From: Piper betle
Taxonomy: Eukaryota; Streptophyta; Magnoliopsida; Piperales; Piperaceae
Reading direction: 5' to 3'
Length of the DNA stretch: 64,000 nucleotides
Assembly: GCA_033002965.1 (NCBI GenBank)
Contig: JAURVB010013312.1
Location: forward strand, 115,356-179,355
Below, piece after piece: positions 1 through 13,813 of the stretch (its first letter is position 1; each line of letters begins with the position of its first letter). The notes beneath the pieces are model-generated. The model did no database searches. It was not told the DNA's origin and saw only the letters and a program-made list of their open reading frames with translations. A program made the position numbers and the translations under genes.

Positions 1-392
1 CCATATATTGGAGTCAGACATGAACTGGGGATCCAAGCAAGAATATATAGGACACTTTTGACAGCCGAATGTCTTTCCTAACAAAACGTCCTTCTCAACC
101 CATCATCACCGTACACCATCCTAATATACTTCATGAATATAATCAGAAAATTAAGATTTTATGTTTCTCTGTAGACATCATTTAAGTTTGTTTCTTGCAA
201 GTTATGATTACTTATCCTCTTCTGAGTTTGATTTTTCTATGCTAATAATATATGCAAGAAGGTCATTCTATGTATTTCAATAGTTGGGACAACATCATTT
301 GTGCTCCAAGCGTTTATGCATAAAGCCCTTGCCAATTTCTTTTAATGATTATGAATTACAAAAGGAACATGAAGAGAACATCAATAATTTAC
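1..392. other. No identifiable exon; probably intron of the EF-Tu gene
   Basis: AT-rich sequence downstream (on the minus strand) of the last visible EF-Tu exon. The exon ending at 393 has a good GT donor, so this stretch is most likely the next intron. The following conserved EF-Tu block (NMITGAAQ) is not visible on either strand, so the gene either continues beyond the window or is truncated here. Confidence 0.5.
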
Positions 393-1577
<1,185 letters not shown>

Positions 1578-1699
1578 GGCGGCGTCGGCGAGGCTGGAGG
1601 CCGAGCAAGGCCGCAAGGGAGCAAACCGGGGTTTTGGGAGGTGTTGAGGAGAGGGTTTTAGGCCAGCTCGTGGTCCGGGAAGGGCATTTATGTAATTCT

Positions 1700-2401
1700 A
1701 CTACATGAGTTGAGCTTTGTTAGTTCTGGTTCTCCATTATTAGATTTAATTCAATTATTACTACTACTTTCACATGTAATTCATATTAAAATATTATTTA
1801 AGATTAATTATAATGTATATATAATAATATAATCATCTCTCTCTTGCCGTATTTGTTAAATTATCTTTTTTCGTCTTCTTTGTTATTATTTTTCTTTAAT
1901 ATTTAGTATTTCGAGTTTTATTTCTGTAAAACTCTTATATCCCATATTATTAATTTTAAGTTTGGATAAAGATAAGATATGAAAATATTTTTAACAAACA
2001 AAATTTTGTTATTTTTTATTTTTGTAAAATAAAAAATTATTATTATAATTCTACACTCATTTTTTATATATGTCAATCGATAAAAAAATTAAAACGCTAT
2101 ATTTATTTAACACTTAAATAAAAAATTATAAATTATCATATATCTATCTAAATCGTAAAATTCATGTGCTATAAGTTCGATCATTTCTCAGTAAATTTAA
2201 AAATATTATTAAAAAAGATTACATTGAATATGAATCAGCCAAAAGAGAATCAATAAAATTATAAATGGGCAGATGCTAAATGTCGATATTACCCTAATAC
2301 AAATATAAAATACCATACAACTTCATGAAAACCGAAAAAATGAGCAGCCCAGTCCCGCCATATCTTCTCTTCCTCCCCATGGCCTTGTCCTCCCTCCTTC
2401 C
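1700..2401. other. AT-rich intergenic spacer between divergent genes
   Basis: Very AT-rich DNA between the EF-Tu start (minus) and the PsbP-domain gene start (plus). It must hold both promoters, but no individual element could be assigned. The last 60 bases or so before 2402 are pyrimidine-rich, as is common in plant 5' UTRs. Confidence 0.5.
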
Positions 2402-5400
2402 ATGGCCATCATCACCCTCTGCTCCTCCTCCAAGCCTCCACTCCTGTCCAAGCCTGACGCCGTTGAGTCCAACACCTTCACCGTGAGGTCTAGCATCCAG
2501 GGCGGCCAGTTCAGGCGAGACGCTTGTCTCCGAGCTGTTGCGGCGTTCTCTGTCTTGGCTCTGGGACCAAGTCTCAGACTTGCGATGAACGCTGCTGCTT
2601 TTGCCGAGGCACCTACAAAGAAGCCGCCTTTTTCTGGGATTTTGAGCACCAAATCGTGGTTTCAGTTTTTTGGTGATGGGTTTTCCATCCGGGTGCCTCC
2701 CGAGTTCGAGGATATTATGGAACCTGAGGTATGGTTTTAATGTGCTGCTTTACTTATTGCTGTCGCTCGCTTGAATAATAAGAATTTTAACTGAGAAAGA
2801 CTGCAAATTTTGGTTGTTGAGGACGTGGTAGTTTGTTTTAAATTGTTTCAGCAAAATATGGACCTTCGTAGCAATTGGTTGATTGTTGCTGTTTGCAAGA
2901 GGGAAATGTAAACTTATCATTTTTCAGAATTATGGGTATGGTTCGAAAGAAAAACAGCTTCAATTGTGTTGATTATCTGTGAACAATTGTCTAATGTGGA
3001 GTTTATATCTCAGCATTTAGTTTGTTATTTGCATACTTGATAATTCCTTTCATCAATTTATTTTCTTCCTGCAAAAAAAAAAAAAAAATCCATGGTTGAT
3101 ATCATGGAGCCTGTGTACTTGCTTCTCTGGATTATTATTATTTTTTTTGAGGGAATGTGCTTTAGTTTTCACTATTTTGTTCTTAAATGAAAGCAATGAT
3201 AACGTAGGAGGACCGACCGTAGTTTAGATTTTTGGGGATGTGCTTGTGTTGCTAGTTGCTGGCGGAGAAAACTGTATAAACAAAGTGCGGACTTTGAAAA
3301 AATTGACCATTTTTGTTGCTTATAAAAAAGGAAGTATAACATCTTTCTTTTGAAGACTTGATACAGTTCAAGGGGAAATCTTCAGTTATGATGACTACAA
3401 ATGAAGAGTGGTCTATTGTGAAACTTATACCTTGGCATATGATTTGTTATTTTCATATTTGATAATTCATTTGTTCTTACATAATATTTCTATCACTGTG
3501 AAACACTGGCAGTTTTCAACTGGTCTGACTAACTGTGCTCCAATGCGGCCACAAATCATTGCATCTGTTTGCAGGAATACACTACTGGATTTTCTTTCTA
3601 TGGAGATAAGGCAAAGCCTAAGGTATTTGCAGCTCGTTTTGCTTCCCCTGATCGGTAAGTTCAATATGAAATGACTAATTGTCCATTTGTCCATCATCTG
3701 TTGTTATATGGAAAGTTGATTTTCAAATTTTTTGCATTATGGACAAGGCAGATGACGTAATATAGTTGCCAGTTTAGCACTTTCTATGTGCAATAATGTG
3801 ACCACCGTAGATATATTCTCCAAGCTGATTAAGATGACCAAGTCAGATTTATGTGTCATTCAAACTGCTTTAGTTACTAGCTATAATGAACTTGGAATAA
3901 CTTCCCTTTGATACTTTGATTTTCACATAGATGTATGATGAAGCTTCGCTCATAGGCTAAATCATCATTTTCCTAGAATTCAGCAGCCTTCTTGCATAAA
4001 TATAACATATTTTCTTTTCCATTATTCCACATGACCAAAGGCTCTGCAATTTTTGTGTTTTTTTAGTTGCTTCTGTCATCCTTCAGATAGGCGGATGTTT
4101 TTATCATCCTCTATCATGGTTGATATTATGATAACATATTAATTTTTTCCACCTCTCTCAACATTATTCCTCTAATTTTTTGTTGCAGCTCTGAAACTGT
4201 AAGTGTAGTCATCCGACCATCTAATCAGCTCAAAATCACATTCTTAGAGGTAAGCATTGTGATTTTGCTTCCTTATTTTGTTGCATAACTTTTCTTAGCT
4301 GTATGTGAATTATCAAGTAACACCTGCGACTGCTGCACGTTTTAGGTATTGAGGCACTCTCTTCATTCTCAAATAATGAAGTGATTTTGAAACCTTTAAA
4401 TGAGGCTTTCTTATGATTACTTACATTATTTTTTTTACATTGAGCTTTGTATTCTTTTCTTTTAAATCGGGATTTGCTTAGCCACGCATGCTTAACTTTT
4501 TTGCCGTTAATTTGTCCTTACAATTTTTCTTTGTTTAAATTTCACTCGATGGAAATTGTTTTGGAGACTTTGAGTCATCTTTTTGGAGGTGAAATATGTT
4601 GATGCATACTAAGAGTTATTTAAAACTCTTGGGTGACCACCGTATTTGTGTATCTCATCAACAAAGAGTAATTGTTCTATTATTGTACATCAAAAATGAA
4701 ATTCTCTGGGTGGAGCACATTTATTCCTGTTCTGAAAATTGACAGGCTAGAGATATCCAAGACTTGGGTTCTTTGAGAGAGGCAGCGAAAATATTTGTGC
4801 CTGGTATGCAATTCATTAAGGTTGACTTATTTAATAATTTGATGGTATTAGATAGGGAAGAAGATTCCTTTATTCATTCATGATTTTGGAAGTGATTCCA
4901 TAGGTGGTGCAACTCTATACTCTGCTCGAACAATTAGAATTAAAGAAGATGAAGATCTCAGGTAACTTCATGTTCGAGTGTCTCTTAAACTTGGCAAGAA
5001 GAGAACTTGGTTTACTGTCATTCGTGTAAATGGTTCTGTTACATTATGTTATTCTCTTGTTGAAACCTTTTTTCTACTAAATTTTTAGTCCAAAATAGTA
5101 TCACTGTCATCATATGTGGAAGGTAAGTTTACAGGGGAAACTGTTGCACGCAAGTAACAAGAACCACTTGACGCAATATTGTTGGGTTTGTCCCATATCG
5201 GTCGTAGAGGTTGTTGGTGACTTGTATATAGGCTAATGGGAAAGCCTTATTCATTGAGCTAGTTTTTAGATTAAGAGAAGCCCATGACACCTATTGCGAG
5301 TTTTCTTTAGTTGTTTAAAGTCCATTTTTGTGTGCCCAAAGGGCCCAATAGTAGTTTTGGAACTTGGGTGGGGGCCTAAAGGGCCCAATAAGTGATATCA

Positions 5401-6543
5401 GAGCCAAGTTCGAGCCAGGTTTGCCTACGCCGATTGTTGTTGTTTCCTTCATGGGTTCTACCTGATGCTTTAAAGAGGTGGGTGCCGTCTGATTTAAGGG
5501 GAGTTGTTAGACGATAATGGTTTCAGGCTACGCCCGATGTATGAAGGGGAGTTGTTGGGTTTGTCCCACATCGGTCGTAAAGGTTGTTGGTGACTTGTGT
5601 ATAGGTTAATGGGAAAGCCTTATTCCTTAAGCTAGCTTTTGGATTAAGAGAGGCCCGTGACACCTATTACGAGTTTTCTTTGGTTATCTAAAGTCCTTTT
5701 TGGAGCCCAAAGGGCCCAACAATAGTTTCAGAGCTTGGGTGGGGGCCCAAAAGGCCCAACAAATATTACTTATTTTTAAGTGGGTTGTCTTGTGGGAAGA
5801 TCACATAAAATTTATTGGACTGCACAAACAATGCTTCGTGTTGAAAAGAGGAAGTCATGATAGAGAGAGTGAAATTGTTTTCCTTTGACTTGATCACTTC
5901 AAATGACTCCCTTTTTGAGAGTTGCGAGAGGAAGGCATTAGACACAGAACTTGCTACTTTGTTTCTGCGTTGTTTTGTATCATAATTGAAATGTTAAACA
6001 ACTAAAGCAATCAATTGGGGACAGAACCTGTTCGACTGTCCTGACCCTTGGTGGGACAAAGTGTACATCATGATGATGGTGATAGCAAAGAATACACATT
6101 GATAGATACCATTTTTTGCACTCTACTTGAATTTTGACACTATTGTTCTATTAAGTTAAGCATTTACTCGTCTGTTTAGCCAAGTCTTCTCCTTAATGTG
6201 TGTATTCAGTTACAGAATTATTTTTGCATGTGTATTTCTTCTAACATTTGAAAGTGCTATATAGGACTTACTATTTCTACGAGTTTGGCATAGACAACCA
6301 GCATGCAGCCTTGGTAGCTACTGTTGACAGTGGGAAGGTGGAATAGTTGCTTGGTGCATTCGACTTTTTCTTATTGTTACCATTACTTATTTATCTTGGA
6401 AAAACATATTGTTCTTCCCTTCTTCCTTTGCTTCACGTGTGCATTTTCAGGCATATATTGCAGGAGCAGCTGCACCAGAACCCAGGTGGGAAGAAGATGG
6501 CGCCAAGCTTCGTTCTGCTGCTATATCCATGGCAGTGCTATAA
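2402..6543 (+). CDS. PsbP domain-containing protein, thylakoid lumen (PPD5/PPD7-like)
   Basis: Seven exons join in frame: 2402-2728, 3575-3654, 4189-4249, 4746-4803, 4904-4961, 6265-6337 and 6451-6543, all with GT-AG introns, giving 249 residues. Residues 1 to about 70 form a bipartite transit peptide. A twin-arginine (QFRRDA) is followed by a hydrophobic stretch and an AFAEA cleavage-like site, the signature of Tat import into the thylakoid lumen. The rest is a PsbP fold: WFQFFGDGFSIRVPPEFEDI, YGDKAKPKVFAARFASPDR, VSVVIRP, and the C-terminal ATVDSGKAYIAGAAAPEPRW block. PsbP-domain proteins act around photosystem assembly; which PPD subgroup this belongs to is inferred from the C-terminal block only. 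Intron 5 (4962-6264) carries a TRIM retrotransposon. The frame is intact, in contrast to many neighbours. Confidence 0.88.
5180..5390 (+). repeat. TRIM left LTR
   Basis: Left terminal repeat of the TRIM, 211 bases, starting TGTTGGG. Its right edge reads CCCAATA where the right LTR reads CCCAACA. The next bases are the primer-binding site. Confidence 0.85.
5553..5761 (+). repeat. TRIM right LTR
   Basis: Right terminal repeat, 209 bases, TGTTGGG to CCCAACA. It differs from the left copy by scattered substitutions and a few small indels, so the insertion is not brand new, but the target-site duplication is still perfect. Confidence 0.85.
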
Positions 6544-8591
6544 TTATTGACCGAACTTCATTGAAGACAGTTTGTATGGTATGTTCTTATCTTGTGCTTC
6601 AGGGAGGGAGGCATCCATTTCAAACAAAAAATTTTGTATTCTACACATTTAGACCCGTTGGCCAGGCAATGATTGATAGAGCTAAACTGTTTAGGGTGTC
6701 CAGATAAGCCCAGGTAGACATCATATTTGGCTGGCAAGATCCACTCTTATCCCTATCAAGCGTATAATTCTTCCTAATTGAATTTTAAATTGTGTGTTTT
6801 TTCACAATGCATCAATGGAAATTTTAAAATGAGTTACAAAATTCATGGTTTACTAATATCTTTTATGCTTTTTCCTTCAAAATTGTCCCAGGCATGGAGA
6901 CCTTAAAAATAGGCTCTTTTTTTTTGGGGGGGGGGGGGGGGGCGCTATGTGCCTCTTATGCATAAGTATTCATCCTCAATTGTGTTAAATACCATCTTGA
7001 CCATCTAAACTTTCCCAAGTCAACTAGACTTTTATATTTGACTTTTTCAATCCAGGTAATAAAAACACTTAAAACCCCCTAGTAACTTTCATATATTGCT
7101 CCGACATAAAACTAAAGTTATAATATAAATTATATTTGCGCGCGTTATTGTGATCGCTGCATGTTTATTTTCTTCCATTTTCTAATACTTCATGTTAAGT
7201 GTCCTCGAGGATGACACATAAATGGAGTTTAAGTCATAAGATTTTGAACCATGGTAATTCTAATTTATAAGGATGGATCTTGAACCAAATGCAGCTGCAT
7301 TTTAATTTTATTTGTATTTCTAAATACTGCATTTGAATTTGATGTGAATCAAAGTATACATATTATCCATTCCATTGACACGAATAGATAAACTAAATAA
7401 ATATAAGAAAAACATTTTATTTATTGAAGTGAAATAATTTTATAATTGCAAACTTATATAAATTATGGCTAAAAACACTTATATAAATAAAAAAGTAAAC
7501 AATAAATAATATAAATGCGCATAGTTTAGGCACTCAGAAACCTGGACTCCTTGGCAAGTCATATAGTGGAGTTGACTCGGAGTTGAATCTAACCTGACAT
7601 AGACTCATTTATATTATATTTTTAATAATGTAAACAAATTATTGTATGAATTAGTATATATTACCCTTTTGACACTTAAAATTGATAATTATGTGATTTA
7701 TATTATTTAAATACATTTGTTTAATTAATTTAAAAATAATAATATATTTTAATAATTTTTATGAGATAACTTGAAGAGTTAACTGTAGAATCAATTAGTA
7801 TGAAGTTGTTTATAAAATTTGATTTTGCAAGCCACATAATATAGTTGATTTAGAAAGTTGTTAGAGTCAAAAAGAGTTTTAAAACATTAAAATGCATCAA
7901 AATGAAAAACTTTTGAGGCATTAAATGTGTCTATAGAGTCGAGTACCCGCGAGACCAAATCTGAATAACTTTAATTTTGATATCTATATAATCAGGTTTG
8001 ATTTTAAGATACCATGTACCAGTTTTATAATAGTTTGGTTTGATTTGGGTGTCCGGTACTTGATTTTTATAATAATTTTTTTAATAATAAATTTAATAAG
8101 ATTAAATTATATATATATGTGTGTAAAATTTTAATATTTTCAATTTTATTTTTGTATTTGCCCATTTAACATCCATATTTTTTTAGACAACTATTTATAA
8201 TATAAAATTTCATAGTGTCATTAAATTTAATTTTTTTTAATGTAATCCAATTTTAAACGGCCAAATCCAAATTTGTTAAACGTATTTTGAGTGGGTTCAT
8301 GTTTGGGCAATAAAATTTTAAATGGTATATAATTAAATTTAGCGCGTGTGATTGACGGCACGATCAAACACCGCCGACGGGCGACCCTACAAGGAATCAA
8401 ATCGTGTTAATGAAAATAAATAAAAAAAAGAAAGAAGACTTTCCAGCGCACCAATAAAAAACGGGTTGTTGCCGGTCAACGCCGCGGGGCATCTGTTCCC
8501 GTCCCGCTTTCCTTTATTCCTCCAACCGGTCGCCCTTCCTCCTCTTCGAGAGCAACGAGGGGACGACTCCGATCGGACGCCGCCGCCGAAG
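6544..8591. other. Intergenic, AT-rich, no gene seen
   Basis: Contains the 3' UTR of the PsbP-domain gene, then about 1.4 kb of strongly AT-rich DNA with no open frame or repeat edge that could be supported. A T9-G17 tract (6917-6942) is the only distinct landmark. The last 130 bases or so before 8592 are GC-richer and probably 5' UTR of the LIFEGUARD gene. An in-frame ATG at 8466 exists, but family comparison favours 8592. Confidence 0.5.
6917..6942 (+). repeat. Homopolymer tract T9-G17
   Basis: Nine T residues are followed directly by seventeen G residues. Such a run is hard to sequence, so its true length is uncertain. Confidence 0.9.
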
Positions 8592-11500
8592 ATGTACGGG
8601 TTTTCGATGTTGGATGGGAAGGGGGACGTAGATCTGGAGAAGGGTACGGGGGGCACCCTCTACCCGGGCCTCTCCCTCGGCGAGAACGAGCTGCGCTGGG
8701 CCTTCATCCGCAAGGTCTACTCCATCCTCGCCGCCCAGCTCCTCCTCACCTCCCTCGTCGCCGCTTTCACCGTTCTCTACACCCCCTCAACCTCGCCCTC
8801 GCCGCCAGCCCCGGCCTCGCCCTCGGCCTCGGCGTCCTTCCTTTGTTCCGTACGCATCCCCCTCTCCGTTTTTCTCTCTCTCTCTCTCTCTCTCTCCATT
8901 TTCTTAATTGTTTGCGAATATTTGTTGGTTGCGGATTTATATTGTTCTTTCTTTGTTTGTTTTATTGATGAGGTGTTGTAGATTTGTAGAATGGATGATA
9001 ATCTAGGTTTTTCTTTTTCATTTTTTTCTAGACATTTGTTTCCCATATTATGATCTGTTACGTTGCTGACAATTTTATGATTTCTAATTTGTTTCATGAG
9101 TTTAATTTTTGATAAATTATATTTGGAATACATCAGGCGCCGTTGTTAATCCGTCAATTTGTTTTTTGTTGTTTTTGGGTTTTAAAAAATTAAATTGGCG
9201 AGAATGTTTAGGTTGTACGTTTTTTTCAAAAAAATTTATGATCAGAACAGTTCATTAGATGCTATGTGTGAGTTTTCTCTGCTTCTCTTTAAGTTCTTTT
9301 CTACCTTTTTTAGTAACTTTCATGGTCTAGAATATATAATAATTCATAAAATAAAAGACATGTGCACCTAATAAGTACATATATAGCTTTTTTATGATAT
9401 AAGAATGAATTTAGAATTTATAAAAATAAGTATTGTATCCAGTCATTCTTCTATTTGAAGATGCACTTTTTAAAGAACACACCCTTCTCCTAAGGGAGTG
9501 GTGAAATTTGACATTATATGATATCAAGGTTTGCTATGTCATATCATGTCGGACAATAAGGGAGACAACATATCCAATATATAGGGAAATGTGAACCTAT
9601 CCGAGATTCTTTGTTTTAGTCTTGTTAGCACCCACCAAGTTGGTTCTAAGTTTAAGTTGAAAATGAACTGTTTTCTGTGATAACTAACGTCACTTGAAGA
9701 AACAGCCATGTTCACCTCATATAATATGTGACAATTGTTTTGAAGAGAGTTATTATATTCCAAAGTGCGAACACAACTCTTAAGTTCTTAATGGGTAGGG
9801 TTACCAACATAGCCCTGTTGGTAAGAATTTACTAAATTCTTGAACTGGGCTCTAGTGAGTTAACAGGTAACGAGTGCTAAAAGGTTGGTTCAAAATCTTA
9901 TCTAATACCACCAAACCTTTCTTTTACTTGGTGGGGGGCTAATTAGTATTCTCAAATTAATTAATTAACATTCCCTACTTAAGAAGAGGTAAATTTTCTT
10001 TGATATTTGTAGATATGATGACCCTTTTATGTATAAAAAACTAATGGGCGTGGAACAAAACTCAATGAAGCATGTTTTGTTCCCACATTTATTGGCTCCT
10101 TGAACCTGAAGGATCATCATGTTCACAGTTAGGAGGCACCCTGTGGCTATTGACCCAATCAATGTTCTTTGGGTGGTTCGGGTTTGGGTTTATCCAGTGG
10201 GTTCAAATTTAAAAACATGTGGACCATAGCGTCATGATGCAATGCAACGTGCAATAGTTGCAAAACTTAGAAGACATTAGTTTGGTGGGCTTAATTGGAC
10301 CCATTTAAGACTAGGTATACTTAACTAAATCTTTCTTTTGTATTCTTTGATTGTCCACTATACGATTAGCTTAAAATTTTTTTGGGCAAGTTACTCTTGC
10401 AAGCTGTCAGCGTATTCGCTTCAATCATGGATAGATACATTGTCATGGGACCCAAATGCTGTCTAGACGGGGTTTGTTAGTTGATGGTTTTCCAATGATG
10501 TGTTCACTCATGATTAGGACAGACACGTTGGTGGATTGTGGGTGTGGTGCGTCCTAAAATATTTTGATGAGTTGACCTGTCAAAAGCAATAGATCTGTCC
10601 CCTTCGAATAAATTGATATGTTATCTTTTCATATTAAATATAAACTGTCATCATTCTCTTAAATAAGGAATCATGGTTTTCTCTAGTAACTTTAATAGGA
10701 TCATCATTCATTAGTTTGAGAACCCATTTGAATTTTCTTTATTTGAAAAGCTAAGCTGAATACTAGGCGCAAGTACAAAGATTAAAAAATGGCAGCATTA
10801 CTGTTTACCATCAGTTCCCATTTTGAAACTTGTGGAGTTCGTAGGAAAGTATCTTCTTTTTTGAAAAAAAAAAATCTTCCACAAGTTTGTGAGAAAGTAT
10901 ATGCAGATAAATTTTTATTTTCTTCCAACCCCTCTTCCTTTCAACTATTTGACAACATGCTTGGAGGCAAGTTGAATCATTTCCAATGTTGCAAATGAAA
11001 TACAGGTCTCTAAGGCCTGCTTATGCCTTTTCTCTTACAGCAGAAGTCTTTGACTGAGTTTGAGACTTTTGTGCATAATTTAGATTTGAAATGAGTGCAG
11101 ACAGCTTTCGATTTATTTGCTGTAATGTTCTTTGGTAAATTAACAGTTTCTTGTGGACTGGAATTTGATATCTCATGATGATGCTTGCGTCCTTGTACTT
11201 ACGCTCTGTTTTATGCAGTACTGTGCCCCTTGTATCACTACCAGCATAGGCATCCTCTTAACTTTGTTTTCCTTGGACTATTCACTGTATGCCTGAGCAT
11301 AACACTTGGCGTTGCTTGTGCTAACACCAAAGGTCTGTCTTTTGCCCAAATTTTTTGGAATATCCTTTGTTGAATTTGATGTTATAAATGATGCTGAGAT
11401 TAAAATTTTGATGTTTTCTCAGGCAGATTAGTCTTGGAGGCTTTGATCTTGACATCAGGAGTGGTTTTGGCCTTGACGGGTTATACATTCTGGGCTGCAA

Positions 11501-11972
11501 AGAAAGGGCAAGATTTTGGTTACCTTAGACCCATTCTATTTGCGTGCCTCATTGTCCTTTTATTGACCGGCTTTATCCAGGTTAACCGTTAAGCGCGTTT
11601 ATTTTTTCAACTTTCAATCAACATCTTCTTACCCATCATCTTCTGTCTTTTTTATCCATGCTTTTGTATGGGTGTTTTGCATCGCATACCATTCAAATCA
11701 CCGTTGATTGTATCAGTCATTCCATCAGTTTTAAATATTTTCCTTACTATTTTTCATATTAGCAGATATTTTTCCCGCTTGGATCAATGACGTTCGCAAT
11801 ATACAGTGGTTTTGGAGCGCTCCTCTTCTCAGCATATCTTGTTTACGACACAGATCAGTTGATAAAACGATTTACCTATGACGACTACATTTGGGCTTCT
11901 GTGGCACTCTATCTGGACATTCTGAATCTCTTTCTATACATTCTACAACTGCTTCGAAGCTCCGACAACTAG
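8592..11972 (+). CDS. LIFEGUARD / BAX inhibitor-1-like transmembrane protein, one base short in exon 1
   Basis: A multi-pass membrane protein of the TMBIM/LFG family, whose members restrain cell death and handle ER or tonoplast calcium. Four exons: 8592-8849, 11219-11332, 11423-11580 and 11766-11972. The start MYGFSMLDGKGDVDLEKG leads to the family block LRWAFIRKVYSILAAQLLL. Exon 2 has YHYQHRHPLNFVFLG, exon 3 YTFWAAKKGQDFGYL, and exon 4 ends VYDTDQLIKRFTYDDYIWAS then LYLDILNLFLYIL. Within exon 1 the frame breaks at a C5 run (8782-8786). Upstream frame 1 gives LYTP, while the next membrane segment (LNLALAASPGLALGLGVLP) and exon 2 are in another frame. One added base would give about 245 residues, the normal family length. 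I read this as a probable sequence or consensus error rather than loss of function. The upstream in-frame ATG (8466) adds 42 residues not seen in relatives and was not chosen. Intron 1 (2.4 kb) holds nothing recognisable. Confidence 0.85.
8873..8896 (+). repeat. (TC)n microsatellite in intron 1
   Basis: About twelve uninterrupted CT dinucleotides just inside intron 1 of the LIFEGUARD gene. Confidence 0.9.
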
Positions 11973-12592
11973 AAATGGTAGTACGATACCATTGTTATTA
12001 ATTGATCAATAGTGTTCTCTTTGAACGAGTATGCAACTCTGTACTTGCTCGAGTTAAAGATGCTATCCTGTCACTCTTGACAGTAATCTTGAATAAACTG
12101 CTATGTTTGTGTGTTTCAAGTGTGCATGATTCACGACTTCAGCAAGTCGGATGAATTAATATAAGGAAGGCCATATCAAAGTTTATTGAACTTTTATTAT
12201 TCATGGCTCTAGATTAACACTTTGTGTACATTTGTATATCACAGTATGGATGATGAGACAAGCGAACAAAACCTATTGATGAGACTAGCCCTGTATATCA
12301 GAAAAACCGATGTTCCAGGCATTTAGGGCGTCTCTATGCCAAGCCTTGTTACAGGAACCTCGCCAAGCAATAGTTGACTCTTCGACAAACAACACGAGAA
12401 ACTTGTCAATTTTCTTGCACTTCTGGTGTGCAATTTACTGCACACGCACACGCACATCAGAGGCCCTTAAAACTTTGAACTTCATTGGATTGAAACGTAA
12501 GAGACAACTATTTGCATTACAAAGATCCTTCAACACGAACCCCTTCGCACCACAAATCGCTTGAATGAAAATCAATTTTTTTCTTACAAAAC
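11973..12592. other. Tail-to-tail 3' UTR region
   Basis: Between the stop codons of the convergent LIFEGUARD and BSD-domain genes. Presumably the 3' UTRs of both; no separate gene is supported. Confidence 0.5.
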
Positions 12593-13813
12593 TCAATGCT
12601 TTGGAGAGTCATCATCTTCAATGTCCCAGGTGAGATCTTCATCCTCTTCTGCCACACTCAACCTCTTCCTCACATCTTCCTTGCTAGAGCTTCCACTGCT
12701 AGAGCACACCACCTTCTCATCACCACTTCCAATATCCTCAATCTCATCCCACCCAATATCATCTTCCGCTTGAACAGCTGGTTGAGCTGCAACAACCGAC
12801 AATTCACCATCCTTATTCAACTGTACATTATCACTACTATCATTACCATTTAAAGCATTATCAGTCCTATCATTACCATCCAAAGAATTATCAACAAGAG
12901 GTTGTGAAGAAAAACCAACTTCAACAACTTTAGAGGAATCCTCCTTGTTAATCTCAGATGCTGCGTCCCTTTGAATGGTTTCCAATGGCTTATTCTCTTT
13001 CACAACCTCTGCTTCTTCATCGTCGTCGATCTCCCAGCTCAACTCTTCCTCCTCGTCGCCGGCAATCGCCCGCTTCACAAGGCTGGCGCGAGCGTCCTCC
13101 GCCTGCTTGAGCTTGTGGATCTTGTAGAAGTACCTCCACCAGAAGGTCTCATGATCCACCACATTCGGCACCAGCTTCCCGTAAACCGCTTCCATGGCAC
13201 CACCGGCGCCGGCCAAACTCTCGATCTCCGCCGCCTTCTCCTCCAAAGACACCTCCTTTCTCCACAACCCGAACTCCCCCAAATCCTCCGGGTCTTCGCA
13301 GAACGTGCTCGGATCAGATTGGATCGCGCAAACCTGCGCTTCGAACCGACTAAACCTCGCCGCAGCATTGGATCCAGCTCTTTGCGCGTCGGAGGAATAC
13401 CCGTCGCCCTCGTCGGCCAAGAAGGCATCTTTCCCTTGCGCGATGACCTCGGCCGTCCCCTTCAAGACCGAGTTACCGAGCCCATCAATGGCGTGGCCGA
13501 CGTATTCGAGCGACTCGATCGGCGCCGGGAAGTCCTTGATGGCGTCGGCGAGGACGGCGGTCTCCTTCTTGAGGCCGGCGCCGAACTCCTCGAGATCGCG
13601 GCGGTAGATTTCGATGACCGACTCGGACTTTGTGGCGATGGATTTGACGAGACCGCCGAAGGACCATACGCTGCTCCCGACGCCGGCGTCGGCGTTGGGG
13701 TGGGAAGGGTCGGAGCTTTGGTCGGTAGGGGAAGAGGGGGAGGCCTTGGGGCTGGATGAGAGGGGATTGGGAGGGTCTGGATCGGATTGGAAGACTGATT
13801 TGAAAAAATTCAT
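12593..13813 (-). CDS. BSD domain-containing protein, intronless
   Basis: A single uninterrupted frame of 406 residues starting MNFFKSVFQSDPDPP. Order along the protein: a Ser/Pro-rich N-terminus; an amphipathic region (SVWSFGGLVKSIATKSESV, about residues 48-66, then EIYRRDLEEFGAGLKKET); and a BSD-type core around residues 160-240 with the paired aromatics of the domain (HETFWWRYFYKIHKLKQAED). A very acidic C-terminal half follows, with repeated Asp/Glu runs and a terminal LTWDIEDDD. BSD domains occur in TFIIH p62 and in synapse-associated-type proteins; this architecture matches the plant BSD-domain-protein-1 group, whose role is poorly known. No lesion is visible. It is the cleanest GC-rich gene in the window. 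Confidence 0.88.
   Translation of the reverse strand: MNFFKSVFQSDPDPPNPLSSSPKASPSSPTDQSSDPSHPNADAGVGSSVWSFGGLVKSIATKSESVIEIYRRDLEEFGAGLKKETAVLADAIKDFPAPIESLEYVGHAIDGLGNSVLKGTAEVIAQGKDAFLADEGDGYSSDAQRAGSNAAARFSRFEAQVCAIQSDPSTFCEDPEDLGEFGLWRKEVSLEEKAAEIESLAGAGGAMEAVYGKLVPNVVDHETFWWRYFYKIHKLKQAEDARASLVKRAIAGDEEEELSWEIDDDEEAEVVKENKPLETIQRDAASEINKEDSSKVVEVGFSSQPLVDNSLDGNDRTDNALNGNDSSDNVQLNKDGELSVVAAQPAVQAEDDIGWDEIEDIGSGDEKVVCSSSGSSSKEDVRKRLSVAEEDEDLTWDIEDDDSPKH

Larger units (their letters stand above)
5180..5761 (+). mobile_element. TRIM (terminal-repeat retrotransposon in miniature), complete
   Basis: Two near-identical direct repeats (5180-5390 and 5553-5761, both TGTTGGGTTTGTCCCA... at the left edge) flank a 162-base interior. 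Immediately after the left repeat is a tRNA-Met-type primer-binding site (GATATCAGAGCC, 5394-5405), and a purine-rich tract (GAAGGGGAG, 5543-5551) precedes the right repeat. A perfect five-base target-site duplication AATAT flanks the element (5175-5179 and 5762-5766). There is no coding capacity, so it must have been mobilised by an autonomous LTR element. It sits inside intron 5 of the PsbP-domain gene, in the same orientation. Confidence 0.9.

Noticed and set aside
12971..13759. Long plus-strand frame (262 codons) opposite the BSD gene
   Set aside because: A shadow of the GC-rich minus-strand BSD gene; its translation has no domain, and the opposite strand encodes a recognisable protein.
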